Source: Pandoraea oxalativorans (GTDB taxonomy: Bacteria > Pseudomonadota > Gammaproteobacteria > Burkholderiales > Burkholderiaceae). From it: 64,000 nucleotides of DNA. The notes below the pieces were generated by a model. It saw only the letters and a list, made by a program, of their open reading frames with translations, had not been told where the DNA came from and searched no databases. The stretch lies in NCBI RefSeq assembly GCF_000972785.3, contig NZ_CP011253.3, forward strand, positions 5,566,312-5,630,311, in the 5' to 3' direction. Made by a program: the position numbers and the translations under genes. Below are positions 26,585 to 37,130 of this stretch, one piece after another (positions within the stretch are counted from its first letter, which is position 1; each line of letters starts with the position of its first letter).

Positions 26585-27556
26585 TTAAGCGGCGGGCACA
26601 CCATCCTTCGCAAGATTCGCGCGTGCGCACAGCACCGCAGCGAGATCCCACAGCGCGTAACCCACGCTCTTGAAGAGTACCGGCCCGCTTGATCGGAAAC
26701 GGTCGGGCGTGATGATGGCGTCCATCAGGGGCGCGGCGCGTCCCCAGTCGATGGCGGCGTGCAGCAGATCGCCCGCCTCGTGCTTCACTTCCCACGTATC
26801 GACCACCAGCGTGCCGCGCACGGCGGCGTCGCGGCATAGCTGCGGCGGCAACTCGCGCATGTCCGGGCGGAATGCGCCCACGCCCGCCACGAAAATGTCG
26901 TCGCGCCAGCGCGTCACGTCGCTGTCGGGCAACACCGGTTCGTTGCTGGTCGTCGCCGTGATCACGATGCTCACGGTATTGAGTACAGGCTCGATCGCAT
27001 CCACCACGGTCGCTTCCACACCCAGTGTTGCGGCGTGATCGGCCAGCGCGTGGGCGCGCTCCGGACTGCGCGAGAAGATCATGAAATGACGCGTGCCCAT
27101 GCCCGCCGCGAAGGCCTCCAGATGCGCCTTCGCCTGCACACCCGCACCGACGATCAGCACCGGCCCCTTCGGACGCGGTGCAAACTTTCTCGCGGCAAAG
27201 AGCGTGACGGCAGCGGTCCGCCGCCCGGTGACGGTCGGTCCGTCGAGCAGCATCTGACGCTCGCCCGTGTGCGGGTCGAACACCATCACCTCGCCGATAA
27301 TCGACGGTTTGCCCGCACGGCAATTCTCGGGATGCACGGTGATGTGCTTGGTCATCGCGACCTCCCGATTGACGGCTGGCATCACGAGCAGCACGCCGGT
27401 GCGGCGGCCGCGTTCGGGTTCGGTCAGGGGAAAGTGCAGACGCTCCGGGGCGCGGGCGGTGCCCGAGCGCATCTCCATGAGCATGGCCTCGATGCCATCG
27501 GCCAATTGAGGATAAGGCAACAACTGCGCGGTTTGATGCGCATCCAGCGTGATCAT
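26585..27556 (-). CDS. ornithine cyclodeaminase/mu-crystallin family protein
   Basis: 323 residues from ATG 27556, preceded by GGAG; longer frames to 27586 or 27628 lack this. NAD(P)-binding Rossmann signature is VLIVGAGVQAKAHLEAF, with an N-terminal substrate domain (HITVHPENCRAGKPSIIGEVMVFD, LDGPTVTGRRTAAVTLFAA). The family includes ornithine cyclodeaminases and delta1-pyrroline-2-carboxylate/piperideine-2-carboxylate reductases of proline and lysine catabolism; the sequence by itself does not decide, although the reductase role is common in this bacterial group. It stands alone, converging with hmuV. Confidence 0.85.
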   Translation of the reverse strand: MITLDAHQTAQLLPYPQLADGIEAMLMEMRSGTARAPERLHFPLTEPERGRRTGVLLVMPAVNREVAMTKHITVHPENCRAGKPSIIGEVMVFDPHTGERQMLLDGPTVTGRRTAAVTLFAARKFAPRPKGPVLIVGAGVQAKAHLEAFAAGMGTRHFMIFSRSPERAHALADHAATLGVEATVVDAIEPVLNTVSIVITATTSNEPVLPDSDVTRWRDDIFVAGVGAFRPDMRELPPQLCRDAAVRGTLVVDTWEVKHEAGDLLHAAIDWGRAAPLMDAIITPDRFRSSGPVLFKSVGYALWDLAAVLCARANLAKDGVPAA

Positions 27557-27763
27557 CGATTGTCTCCGCTTCGGGGCGTACGCCATCGGGCGGCGGAGTT
27601 TGCACTCGTCGTCCTCACATCGCGTCACGCTTTGCCAAGTCTGATTTCAGTGTAGCGCGCATCGCGTGAACGCGTCTGCCTCATCAAAATTTAATCGTGA
27701 CATTTCGTGTCGACGCAACGCGTCGGACCGTCGCGATGGCGAAGCTTCATCGCGCACATGCGC

Positions 27764-30106
27764 TCAGCGGCTCGCATTGCGCATGCGTTTGCCGTCGTTG
27801 ACGGTCGCACCGCGTACCTCGAAGCGAACGCTGTCGCGCACCGTTCCGCTTGCATCGACCAGCTCAAGCGTGTGACGCCCCGGCCACGGCAGCCACCCCA
27901 CGCGCGAGGTGCCCGAAAGCGGCTTTCCGTCGAGTCGCCACGCCGCGCCTTTAGGCCACGCAGCAGGCACCTGAAACCACAGTCGCTGGTTGGCGGGCGG
28001 GATATCGGGGTCGAGTGCGACGATGGTGCCGTCCGTCGGTCCGGCAATGCGCCAGAGCGGGCCGCTCGGGGCCTTCGTGGCGAGTGCCGACAAGGCCATC
28101 GTGCTTTGCGACGTGCCGGGCAAAAACCACTCCTCGCGTGCGGGTTCGACGTGCTCCGCATACTGCACTGCGACATGCTCCAAGCCGGGTGGCGGCACAG
28201 GCGGCAGGCTTGCGGTTCGACGATGCAGATAGTCCATCACGCGATGCCAGATCGGGGCGGCGCCGGAGACACCGGAGACGTCCCACATCGGCGCGCCGTC
28301 CGCATTGCCGACCCAGACACCCACGGTATAGCGACGCGAATACCCGACCGCCCAGTTGTCGCGCATGTCCTTGCTGGTGCCCGTCTTCACGGCGGTCCAG
28401 TAGCGTGTCGAGAGCGGACTGTCGAGACCGAACGTGCGCGTTCTCGCCTGTCGATCCGCGATCATGTCGGACGCAATGAAGCTCACTTGCGGCGAGAAGA
28501 CCGCGGTGCCTTGCGCCGTATGCGTGCGGTTGTCGTCACGAACCTTCTTGCCCGCCGGTTTATCGTCCGTTCGTACTCGCGACGTCGATGCGACACGCTC
28601 CGGCATGCGCTCGCGAATGTCACTCGCCGTACCGCCGTTCGCCAGCGCGCGATACGCGTTCGTGAGCGAGAGCAACGTCACGTCGGCGCTGCCGAGCGCC
28701 AGGCTGAAGCCGTAGTAATCACCACTTTGCGTGAGCGGCAAACCCAGCGAGACGAGCGTCTGCGCAAACCGGCGCGGTGTGACCATCACGAGCGTGCGAA
28801 CGGCGGGCACGTTGAGCGACGAGCCGAGCGCGGTGCGCGCACTGACCCATCCCTTGAAGTGACGATCGTAGTTCTGCGGAATGTACAGACCGCCGCCCGT
28901 GGGCAGATCGATGGGCGAATCGTCGAGCAGCGACGCCGCCGTCAGGCGCTGCTCGGCAATCGCCTGCGCGTAGAGAAACGGCTTGAGCGTGGAGCCTGCC
29001 TGACGCAGCGACGTCACGCCATCCACCTGCGCCGCCGACGACAGCGGGCCTGACGATCCGACCCAGGCAAGGATGTCGCCGCTCGCGTTGTCGATCACGA
29101 CAATCGCGCCGTCCTGCACGTTGCGCGCACGTCCCGGCGTGCTCAACTCACGCAGCGTCTGCCCTAGCGTATTCACCGCCATGCGCTGCAGATTCGCGTC
29201 CAGCGTGCTGGTGATGCGCGTGCCCGCTGGCGGACGGCTTTCGCTGAACACGCGACGCGCGAAATGCGGTGCAAGACTCACGGCGTCGCGCGTCGTCATC
29301 ACGCTCGCGGGACGCGAAAACACTAGCTGCGTATAACCGTCCAACCCGCTGCAATCGGCCCCTTGTCCCATGTCCTTCAGAATGCCGCAGGCGCGCTGGG
29401 AGACGCGCGCGGCAGGCGCATTGGGGGCACGCAGCAACGCGACGGCGATCGCCGCCTCACGCGCGTCGAGGCCGATCGGAAGCTTGCCGAACAGCGTTTG
29501 CGAGACGGCCGAGATGCCAACGAGTTCGCCGCGAAAGGGCACGAGATTCAGATACGCTTCGAGAATCTGATCCTTGCGCCAGCGCTGCTCCAGCCAGAGC
29601 GCCGTCGCTGCCTGCCCGATCTTCTGCGTCACCGAGCGATTGCGCGCATTGGGGCGCAGATCGTCGTCGAGCAAGCCCGCCAGCTGCATCGTGAGTGTGG
29701 ATGCGCCACGCGTACGCGAATGCCAGAGATTGCCCCACGCGGCGGCGGCAACGCCCCGCCAGTCGACCCCGCTGTGCTCGTAGAAGCGCTTGTCTTCCGA
29801 GACGATCAGCGCCTCACGGAATGCAGGCGACACATCAGCCAGCGTCACCCAGTCGCCGCGTTGCGCCTGCATGTCGGCGCGCAGGCGCTGCAACGGCTCG
29901 CCGCGACGATCCAGCAGAATCCAGTCGGACGCACGCCAATCCTGACGCACCTCGTCGAACGAAGGCACCGCGTGTGCGACGACCGGCGCCTGAAGCAACC
30001 CGAGCGCCAATGCGAGACTCAGCACGACGCGACGCCCAACGCCTCCACGACGGACACCATGACGGCCGCCACGACGGCCATCAGGCACTGCGCACATTGG
30101 TTTCAT
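27764..30106 (-). CDS. pbpC: penicillin-binding protein 1C
   Basis: 780 residues, bifunctional peptidoglycan synthase. A signal anchor near residues 26-46 is followed by the glycosyltransferase domain (VSEDKRFYEHSGVDWRGV, GASTLTMQLAGLLDDD, WRKDQILEAYLNLVPFRGELVGI), the transpeptidase domain with catalytic SxxK (GSTLKPFLYAQ), SSLN and KTGTS, and a C-terminal BiPBP domain. Its start overlaps the stop of the preceding yhhN-like gene by 4 bases (ATGA), so it is translationally coupled. Pairing with an alpha-2-macroglobulin gene matches the E. coli pbpC-yfhM arrangement. Confidence 0.95.
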   Translation of the reverse strand: MKPMCAVPDGRRGGRHGVRRGGVGRRVVLSLALALGLLQAPVVAHAVPSFDEVRQDWRASDWILLDRRGEPLQRLRADMQAQRGDWVTLADVSPAFREALIVSEDKRFYEHSGVDWRGVAAAAWGNLWHSRTRGASTLTMQLAGLLDDDLRPNARNRSVTQKIGQAATALWLEQRWRKDQILEAYLNLVPFRGELVGISAVSQTLFGKLPIGLDAREAAIAVALLRAPNAPAARVSQRACGILKDMGQGADCSGLDGYTQLVFSRPASVMTTRDAVSLAPHFARRVFSESRPPAGTRITSTLDANLQRMAVNTLGQTLRELSTPGRARNVQDGAIVVIDNASGDILAWVGSSGPLSSAAQVDGVTSLRQAGSTLKPFLYAQAIAEQRLTAASLLDDSPIDLPTGGGLYIPQNYDRHFKGWVSARTALGSSLNVPAVRTLVMVTPRRFAQTLVSLGLPLTQSGDYYGFSLALGSADVTLLSLTNAYRALANGGTASDIRERMPERVASTSRVRTDDKPAGKKVRDDNRTHTAQGTAVFSPQVSFIASDMIADRQARTRTFGLDSPLSTRYWTAVKTGTSKDMRDNWAVGYSRRYTVGVWVGNADGAPMWDVSGVSGAAPIWHRVMDYLHRRTASLPPVPPPGLEHVAVQYAEHVEPAREEWFLPGTSQSTMALSALATKAPSGPLWRIAGPTDGTIVALDPDIPPANQRLWFQVPAAWPKGAAWRLDGKPLSGTSRVGWLPWPGRHTLELVDASGTVRDSVRFEVRGATVNDGKRMRNASR

Positions 30107-30822
30107 CCTTTCTCATTCGACGGCGACGGCGCCTGCCCGGGCGTGCGGATCGCCATGATGCCCGCCACGAGCAGCAACTGCGCGAGCGCATACAGAATCC
30201 AGATCGCGTACTCCTGCACGGGCACCGAGCCGACAAAGCGGGTGGTACCGATAAGCGCATCCGATACGGTGAAGAGCAGCGCACCGACCGGCGCCCATTC
30301 GCCCCGGACGTCGGCCAGCAGCGCCGCCGAGGCCATCATGGCGAGCACGACGACGTAGCACGCGACCGGCGCCTTTAACGCCCCCATGCCCGGCCAGTAG
30401 AGGGCGTACAGAAGCGCCTCCGCAAGCCACACCAGAACGATGGCGACGCGATGCCAGCGCGGCACCTGTGCCCACGGACGACGCACGCGCCAGAACAGCA
30501 TGAAGTACGCGAGGTGGGCCACCAGAAACGCCCCCAGTCCGAACACGAAGCCCTGAGCGAGCGTCGGGAGCGCGAGCAGCACGTCGCCCGCCCCGGAGAA
30601 GATGAGCGCCGCACAGAGCCAGACCCGCTCGCCCGGCGCCCGGTGATACAGCGCGGCAAACAACAGCAGCGCACACAGGAACACCTTGGCGATGGCCTGA
30701 TCCGCATACGGCGCGCCCCGCAACGAGACGGCATAAGCGACCCCAGCCACAACCGCGAGCCACCAGAAGCGGCGGGCCTCGCGCGGCAGCGCCGACGCAG
30801 GCGCAAAGCTGTTCGACGTCAT
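30103..30822 (-). CDS. YhhN-family membrane protein (lysoplasmalogenase-like)
   Basis: 239 residues from ATG 30822, with about eight hydrophobic segments. The family consensus is recognisable (AALIFSGAGDVLLALP, GLGAFLVAHLAYFMLFW, GALLFTVSDALIGTTRFV). Characterised homologues hydrolyse the vinyl-ether bond of lysoplasmalogens; bacterial substrates are mostly unknown. It is wedged between the alpha-2-macroglobulin gene (20-base gap) and pbpC (4-base overlap), so the three form one operon. Confidence 0.88.
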   Translation of the reverse strand: MTSNSFAPASALPREARRFWWLAVVAGVAYAVSLRGAPYADQAIAKVFLCALLLFAALYHRAPGERVWLCAALIFSGAGDVLLALPTLAQGFVFGLGAFLVAHLAYFMLFWRVRRPWAQVPRWHRVAIVLVWLAEALLYALYWPGMGALKAPVACYVVVLAMMASAALLADVRGEWAPVGALLFTVSDALIGTTRFVGSVPVQEYAIWILYALAQLLLVAGIMAIRTPGQAPSPSNEKG

Positions 30823-30842
30823 TGCAATCGGTCTCCCGTGCG

Positions 30843-33800
30843 TTATTGCTTGGCCGGCACGACTTGCACCGGGGCGTTCGGCGTCTCGCCATACATCGCG
30901 GGCTCGTACATCGCTTCGACGCGCGTGGGCGGCGTGGCGAACTTGCCGACGTTGTTCAGACGCACGGTGTACTCGATGCGATGCTGCCCCTTCGGCAGAT
31001 AGTCGTAGTACGCGCGATAGGCGTCCTGCGCGCGCTCTTCGAACGCAGGCATCGCGCCTTCGCTCTTCTCGCCTTGCGTCGCAATGACCGAGTCGCGTCC
31101 AAGCCCGCCACCCAGCACAGTCGCGCCGCCCGGCAGCGGATCGCTCACGACCACCCAACGCATGTCGGCCTGCGCATCGATATCGAGTCGTACGCGCAAC
31201 ACGGCACCCCGCACGAAGCTGTCGCCGGATTTGTCCGCCGCATCCTGAACCTGAACGCTGCGCGTGACGCGATAGCCTGCCGCAAACGGCGCTTTGAGCG
31301 GGACTGCCGCGACGCTCTGAATCGTCGCCCACGGCTTGCCCGCACCGGATTGGTCAAGTCGCAACACATCGCGCGCGTTGTCGGTACCGGCGGCCGCATT
31401 GCTCAGCCACGGCAGCGACACGGTCGGCGGCAACGTGCCTGCCTTGAGCTTGTCCCAGTCGACGCTCTGCACGCCGCCGCTCGTCTGGTTGTCGCGCTGC
31501 CACTGGAGCGTGGTCTGTCCGGTCGGCGTATCGCGTTCGAAGCGCGCCGAGAAACGGTCCACCGCCAGTCCGCCCCAGACGTTGGCCGTCGTCGTCGACC
31601 ATGCACCGCGCGACTGGAGGCCCAGCAACCCGATCACGAGACGCGGCATGTCGTCCTTCCATGCCGGGTTCGCGTTCATCAGCAACGCCAGCCGCGCCGC
31701 GTTGGTCTCCGGACCGACCATGAGCCACCAAAGGCCGTCGGTGCCTTGCGTCGAGAAGCCCACCCGCGTGCCCTGATACGACAGGCGCGAGCGCAGAATC
31801 TGCTCGGCCTGCGCCATGCGCTCGGCCCGTTGCGGCGCATCGGGCAGACGTTGCAGGATCGCGTACCAGTCGATCACGGCCGACGTCGGCCAGTCGTTGG
31901 GCGCAATCGTCAACGAACCGAGCATGCGGGCGTTGGCGCGACCGTAGCGCGAGAGCGCTTCGATCGCACTGAGCTTGCGCAGCGTCAGATCGTCGCGCGG
32001 GGCCCAGAAACGTCGCGTGAGGCGGCCTTCCACGAACGCCGTCAGTCCGTCCTCCATGCGCGCAAGCGCGTCGTCAGGCAAACCGTAAGCGGGGTCCAGC
32101 GCTTTCGCCTCGTTGCTCATGGCGAGCAGATAGGCCGTCAGCGTATCGCTGCCCTGATTGGCGAAGCCCTCCTGCGGCGGGAAGTAGCTCGCGAGGCCAT
32201 CTTCGTCGAGGTACGACGGCAATGTGCCCATCACGCGCTTCCACTGCGCAACGTCGCGCAAGCCGAGCGCCTTAGACGCCTGCTGCTCCAGACACGCATA
32301 CGGATACAGCTCGAACCAGCGCTTGACACCCGGCAGCCCCTGCGACAGACGTGGCTGCATGTTGACGCGCACCCCGCCCCGCAGCTTGCCCGTGCTGTCC
32401 CCCACCGCCCCTGCGGGCGGCGCCATCGGCAACGTGAGGCTGCCTTCGACCTGCGTAAGCACCGACTGCTGCACCGTCGCTGGCAAAGACGGCTGAATGT
32501 CCTGCCCGACCTTGATGGCGTCGCTGGCGGCCGGTGCACCGCCTGCTGCCGGCGCCTGCGCGCTGACCTCCCACAGCACCCGCTGCGCACGCGTGTCGGC
32601 CAGCCCCGTCGGCGCAGTGACCTCCCACGTCACCTCGCGCGATTCCCCGGCCGGCACGTCGATGCGTTGCGGTGCGAGCGTGAGTTGCGTGGCACGCGCG
32701 CTCAGTTGCACCTGCATGGCGTGCTGCGTCGTATTACGCACGGTGAACTGCGCACGGTAGTTGTCGCCTTCGCGAACCAGCGCCGGCAATCCCGAAATCA
32801 GTTGCAGGTCCTGTGTCGAGCGGATCGTCGCCGAGCCGGTGCCGAACCAGCCAAGTGCCTGCGCGCCGGGCTTACCGTCATCCGCCACCGCCACGATCCG
32901 GAAACTCGACAGCGAGTCGTTGAGCGGCACGTCCACCGTCGCCTCGCCCTTGTCGTCGAGCACCACGCGCGGCTGCCACAGCAACAGCGTGTCAAACAGC
33001 TCGCGGGTCGGGCTTTTGCCCCCGCCGCCGCCCGCAGGCACCGCCTTGCGCCCGTAGTGACGACGCCCAATGATCTCCATTTGCGCCGTCGCCGTCGTGA
33101 CGGTATAGCTGCGGCGCTGCCACATGGCGTCGAGCAGATTCCAGCTCGTGTTGGGCGCGAGTTCGAGCAGGGCTTCGTCCACCGCAGCGACCGCGACCTC
33201 CGACCCTGCTGCGACCGGCTTCCCGTCCGGCTGCGTGACCTTGATGCGGACCTTCGCGTGACCGCGCACGGGATAGGTCGCAGCATCCGGCTTCACTTCC
33301 ACGGCAAGGCGCTGGCCCGCCGTCCCCACACGCAGCTCGGTCAGACCGAACCGGTATGCGGGCTTGCCCAGATCGACCAGACCGGTCGGCGCCTGATATT
33401 CGCGCCCCTCGTACCAGAACGCGCGGAACCACTCCAGAGGCTGTTTCCACCCCCACTGGAAGAAGGAGTACCAGGGCACTTCGTGGATGCGACCGCGTAC
33501 CGCGAGCACCGAGACATAGACGTTCGGCCCCCATGTCGGGTCGACCTTCAGAGAGATGTTCGGGTCCTTGCCCGAAATCTCCACCGTGCGCGTCTCCATC
33601 ACACCTTCGCGTTCGATGGCCACCAGCGCCGTTGCCGAGCGGAACGGCATGCGCACCTGCAACTTGGCCGTCTCGCCGGGCTCGTAAGCGCGACGCTCCG
33701 GCAGCACGTCCATACGGTCCGTGTTGTCGCCGCCGAACCAGACTTCGCCCCTGCCAGTGACCCACACGCCGGTCGTCGAGGTGCTCAGGTTGCCCTTGTC

Positions 33801-36800
33801 GTCCTTCGCCTGCGCAACCAGCGTGATTTCGCCCGGCTGGGCGAGCGACACGTCGCACGCCAACTCGCCACGCTCATCCGTCTTGCCGCTGCACACCTTG
33901 CCGAGATCCTTGACCTCGGTGCGGTTGTCGTAGGCATAGAAGCCCCCCACCATCCGCTTACGGCTGCTCGTGGTGATACGTGCCTCCGCGCGCACCTCCA
34001 TCGCCACGCCGGACTTCGGCTTGCCCTGCAAATCCAGCGCCAGCGCCCTGACCGGCAGCTTGTTGGTCACCGACACCCAGCTTTCGCTGCGCACGCCGGT
34101 GATCAGATTGGCCGGCCACAAGGTGGCATTGCCACGAAGCGTCTGAATCTCGCCGTTCGGATCGGCAAAGCTCGCTTCGAGCACCAGATTGCTCGGCCGG
34201 TCGACCTTCGGCAGGTCCTTGAGCGTCAGCGTGCCCGCCCCGTTGCGGTCGAGCACGAGCCGTTGCTTGTCGGCCACCAGCTTCTGGTCGCTCGATCCCG
34301 AACTTTCGTCGTTGCCCTGATCGTCATCGTCACCGCCCGATTGGGCAGCCGGCGGACGATAGGGCGTGAAGCTGTAGTCGTCGTATCCGTCGAACGTGAG
34401 ATCGCGCACGCGCATCAATGCCGACACGCGCACCGGCAAATTGCCCGCCGGTCCCCCCGCGACGTAGTTCACCTGCACATTCACCGGCGCTTCGGTCTTG
34501 TTGATCAGCGGCGACTTCGCTGCGTCGCGTACGCCAATCGATCCTGCCAGCACCGGCAGGCGGAAGGCCTCCACGCGGAAGTGCCCGGCGTCGAGCGACT
34601 GCGGATAGGTCTTCGGCCGCGAATCGTTGTCCGTGTAGTTCAGCGTGACCGCGTATTCGCCCAGCTTCGCGCCCTGCGGAATCTGGAAAGTGTTCTCGGC
34701 CAGGCGTCCGTTACGCCAGGTAAGGGGCTGCGTGTATGTCTGTCCGGAACCCTCGTGCGTGATCGTCATTTGCGAGGGCAGGCTCGCCGGTAATCCCAGC
34801 CCCTGCATCGTCTCCTGACGGATGAAGTGCTTCATCGACACTGTCTCGCCCACACGGAACAGCATGCGATCGAACACCGTCTGCGCGCGCACGGTCGGGC
34901 TGTTGCCGCCGTCGGTCGGCACGTGAAAACGCCACGGTTCGATGCCACGATCCCAATCGGACGACACGAACGCCATATCGGGATCGTTGCCCTGCGTGCG
35001 TGCCACCACGAAGTAGCCCGAGCGACCGGTCTTCTGGCAGTACTTGTAACGTTCGAGCGCCTTGTCGATCTTCGCCACGCCCGTCTTGTCGGTGACGGCC
35101 GTCGCGACTTCGCTGCCGTCACAGTCGAGCACGCGCACTTTCGCGTTGGCCACCGGCTGCCCCTTGTCGAGCGTGGTGACCCATGCGACGGCATTCTCGC
35201 GGCCCATCTTGAAGTGCACGCCCAGATTGGTCACCAGCACCGTGGTGCGCACGTACATCGGCAACGACTTGCCCAACAGCGCCGCCCCGAGCGAGGGGGA
35301 CGCCAGTTCCACGACATAGAAACCGGGCTTCTGGAACGGAATACCGACCACTTCGAACGGCCTGGGGTCCTTCTCCTTCGGCACGGGCAGCGTCAGCGCC
35401 TGAACCCCTTGCAGCCCCGAGAGCAGGGACAGACTGCGAGTGTCGTATCGCGTGACCTTCTCTTCGACGGTGGCCGCCGCGTTGGGTCCGAACGCTTCCT
35501 TCGCCGCCGGCGCCGTCAGGATCGACGGCATTTCCTGGGCGATCTGCTTGCGCGTCATCGTCGTCTCGTCGAAGCGACGCACGCGCGACGTCCAGGTCAG
35601 CACCTCGGCGTCATCGTCGACACGCAATTGCAACGTCCGCCCCGCTTCACCGGCGCCTCCTGCCTTCGCCGCTTCGCCCGCTACGCCCGCCACGCCGAGA
35701 CCGTTGATTTGCAGCGCCGGTTCGACCTTGCGCAACGTGACCGGCAACATCGGCGGCATGCCCGGCTCGGCGAACCGCTCCACGATGCCGAAAGGTGCCG
35801 CAGCAAACTTGGCCAGCGGCGGCATCGTTGCCGTCTTCGTCTTCAACGGGAATTCGCTGGCGTTATCGAGCGCACGACCGCTGTCGTCCGTAAAGCCTTT
35901 TGGCAGAGTGATGGTCAGGTCGGCCTTCTCCGGGAACGGCGCATCGAAGGTGACGTCCGTCACGCTCGACGAGCGGTCCGAATCGCTGGCCTTCGGCGAG
36001 CGCTCGGCCCCCGCCCCCTGCACGCGAATCTTCGCGGCCATGTCTCGCGCTACGGGGGAGTTGAACGTCAGACGCAGCGGACGCAGCGGCGTGCACGGCG
36101 CATTGGCATTCTCGCGCTCGCAACTGAAGCTCGCCGTGAACGGCTCACGCACGTCGTATTCGAAACGGCGCGCCTGTTTGGTCGGCACCCCGGACGGCGT
36201 GGCGATCCCCGCCCCCCAGACCAGATGCATCTTCGTACCGGCCGCAAGCGTGCGATTGCACTGCAACATGACGACACGCGCCGCCTGCTTGTCGAGATTG
36301 AAACGCTTGAGCAACGCCGTGCGCGTGTCGCCCTCGATCCATTTCACGCCGATACGCTCGCCCACGCCTTCGGTTTCGCACCAGGCGTTCTGGCGCACGC
36401 TGGCAGGCGTTGCCGCTCCGTTGAGCGTAAGAATGAAAATCTGGTTTTCGTCGACAGGACCGTACGACGGACGGATGGACGAGACGGCCGGACCGCCCGT
36501 GTTGAATGCGTATTTCGTGGTGCCGGAGAGCGCCGTGCCGGAGACGGCGGACAGGCCGCTGCGCATCTCGACGGAACACTTCGCGCCCGGCGGCAAGTCG
36601 CTCTTGAAGTCAAAGACCCAGATCTTGGGTTCGAGCCAGTGACCGTCACCGGTCAGCGACGCATCCGTACACCGCACGGCAGCGGGCGCCGTCGCCCGAG
36701 GATCGCCTGCGGGCACCATCGCTTCGTCGAACTTCACGACGACCTGATTCACGCTCGCGACCTCGCCCTGTGGGCTGACGCTTACGACGCGAGCGGCCTG

Positions 36801-36887
36801 TACTGGCGACGCCATGATCATTGCAAGACTCAGCGCCGCCCACGCCAACGGCGCGGTCGGCCAGACGCGTTGCGTTCGGCTATGCAT
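30843..36887 (-). CDS. bacterial alpha-2-macroglobulin, thioester type
   Basis: 2014 residues, the largest gene here. Signal peptide ALSLAMIMASPVQA without lipobox cysteine, unlike lipoprotein homologues such as E. coli YfhM, so the protein is probably soluble in the periplasm. MG domains fill the N-terminal half (MG1, MG2-like regions), with the A2M core around VVLDDKGEATVDVPLNDSLSSFRIVAVADD. The thioester motif CLEQ is near residue 1531 (plus positions about 32283-32295, YPYACLEQQASKALGL). It would trap proteases that breach the outer membrane while PbpC repairs peptidoglycan. First gene of the operon with yhhN and pbpC. Confidence 0.93.
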   Translation of the reverse strand: MHSRTQRVWPTAPLAWAALSLAMIMASPVQAARVVSVSPQGEVASVNQVVVKFDEAMVPAGDPRATAPAAVRCTDASLTGDGHWLEPKIWVFDFKSDLPPGAKCSVEMRSGLSAVSGTALSGTTKYAFNTGGPAVSSIRPSYGPVDENQIFILTLNGAATPASVRQNAWCETEGVGERIGVKWIEGDTRTALLKRFNLDKQAARVVMLQCNRTLAAGTKMHLVWGAGIATPSGVPTKQARRFEYDVREPFTASFSCERENANAPCTPLRPLRLTFNSPVARDMAAKIRVQGAGAERSPKASDSDRSSSVTDVTFDAPFPEKADLTITLPKGFTDDSGRALDNASEFPLKTKTATMPPLAKFAAAPFGIVERFAEPGMPPMLPVTLRKVEPALQINGLGVAGVAGEAAKAGGAGEAGRTLQLRVDDDAEVLTWTSRVRRFDETTMTRKQIAQEMPSILTAPAAKEAFGPNAAATVEEKVTRYDTRSLSLLSGLQGVQALTLPVPKEKDPRPFEVVGIPFQKPGFYVVELASPSLGAALLGKSLPMYVRTTVLVTNLGVHFKMGRENAVAWVTTLDKGQPVANAKVRVLDCDGSEVATAVTDKTGVAKIDKALERYKYCQKTGRSGYFVVARTQGNDPDMAFVSSDWDRGIEPWRFHVPTDGGNSPTVRAQTVFDRMLFRVGETVSMKHFIRQETMQGLGLPASLPSQMTITHEGSGQTYTQPLTWRNGRLAENTFQIPQGAKLGEYAVTLNYTDNDSRPKTYPQSLDAGHFRVEAFRLPVLAGSIGVRDAAKSPLINKTEAPVNVQVNYVAGGPAGNLPVRVSALMRVRDLTFDGYDDYSFTPYRPPAAQSGGDDDDQGNDESSGSSDQKLVADKQRLVLDRNGAGTLTLKDLPKVDRPSNLVLEASFADPNGEIQTLRGNATLWPANLITGVRSESWVSVTNKLPVRALALDLQGKPKSGVAMEVRAEARITTSSRKRMVGGFYAYDNRTEVKDLGKVCSGKTDERGELACDVSLAQPGEITLVAQAKDDKGNLSTSTTGVWVTGRGEVWFGGDNTDRMDVLPERRAYEPGETAKLQVRMPFRSATALVAIEREGVMETRTVEISGKDPNISLKVDPTWGPNVYVSVLAVRGRIHEVPWYSFFQWGWKQPLEWFRAFWYEGREYQAPTGLVDLGKPAYRFGLTELRVGTAGQRLAVEVKPDAATYPVRGHAKVRIKVTQPDGKPVAAGSEVAVAAVDEALLELAPNTSWNLLDAMWQRRSYTVTTATAQMEIIGRRHYGRKAVPAGGGGGKSPTRELFDTLLLWQPRVVLDDKGEATVDVPLNDSLSSFRIVAVADDGKPGAQALGWFGTGSATIRSTQDLQLISGLPALVREGDNYRAQFTVRNTTQHAMQVQLSARATQLTLAPQRIDVPAGESREVTWEVTAPTGLADTRAQRVLWEVSAQAPAAGGAPAASDAIKVGQDIQPSLPATVQQSVLTQVEGSLTLPMAPPAGAVGDSTGKLRGGVRVNMQPRLSQGLPGVKRWFELYPYACLEQQASKALGLRDVAQWKRVMGTLPSYLDEDGLASYFPPQEGFANQGSDTLTAYLLAMSNEAKALDPAYGLPDDALARMEDGLTAFVEGRLTRRFWAPRDDLTLRKLSAIEALSRYGRANARMLGSLTIAPNDWPTSAVIDWYAILQRLPDAPQRAERMAQAEQILRSRLSYQGTRVGFSTQGTDGLWWLMVGPETNAARLALLMNANPAWKDDMPRLVIGLLGLQSRGAWSTTTANVWGGLAVDRFSARFERDTPTGQTTLQWQRDNQTSGGVQSVDWDKLKAGTLPPTVSLPWLSNAAAGTDNARDVLRLDQSGAGKPWATIQSVAAVPLKAPFAAGYRVTRSVQVQDAADKSGDSFVRGAVLRVRLDIDAQADMRWVVVSDPLPGGATVLGGGLGRDSVIATQGEKSEGAMPAFEERAQDAYRAYYDYLPKGQHRIEYTVRLNNVGKFATPPTRVEAMYEPAMYGETPNAPVQVVPAKQ

Positions 36888-37130
36888 GCCGGACTCCTCC
36901 CGGGTTCTGGTGAGGCGATTCTAACCCGCAGTCTTTGGCATATCGAACCGTTTCCCAACAGAACTTGGACGGAAAACGATATTTGGGATGGGATCCACGG
37001 ACGGGTCGGAATCGTCCGGGCAGTCGCTCGGAATGCGCTTCGAAAATCTTGTGAATGTCTTGCGAATGGGCAAACAGGAAAGCGGCCTATGTCACACTGG
37101 CGCTTCCCGCATTCATCGCTCGCACCGCCA

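Noticed and set aside
30822..34793. 1323-codon open frame on the + strand
   Set aside because: Antisense shadow of the alpha-2-macroglobulin gene; no ribosome site, no domain, extreme Arg/His content.
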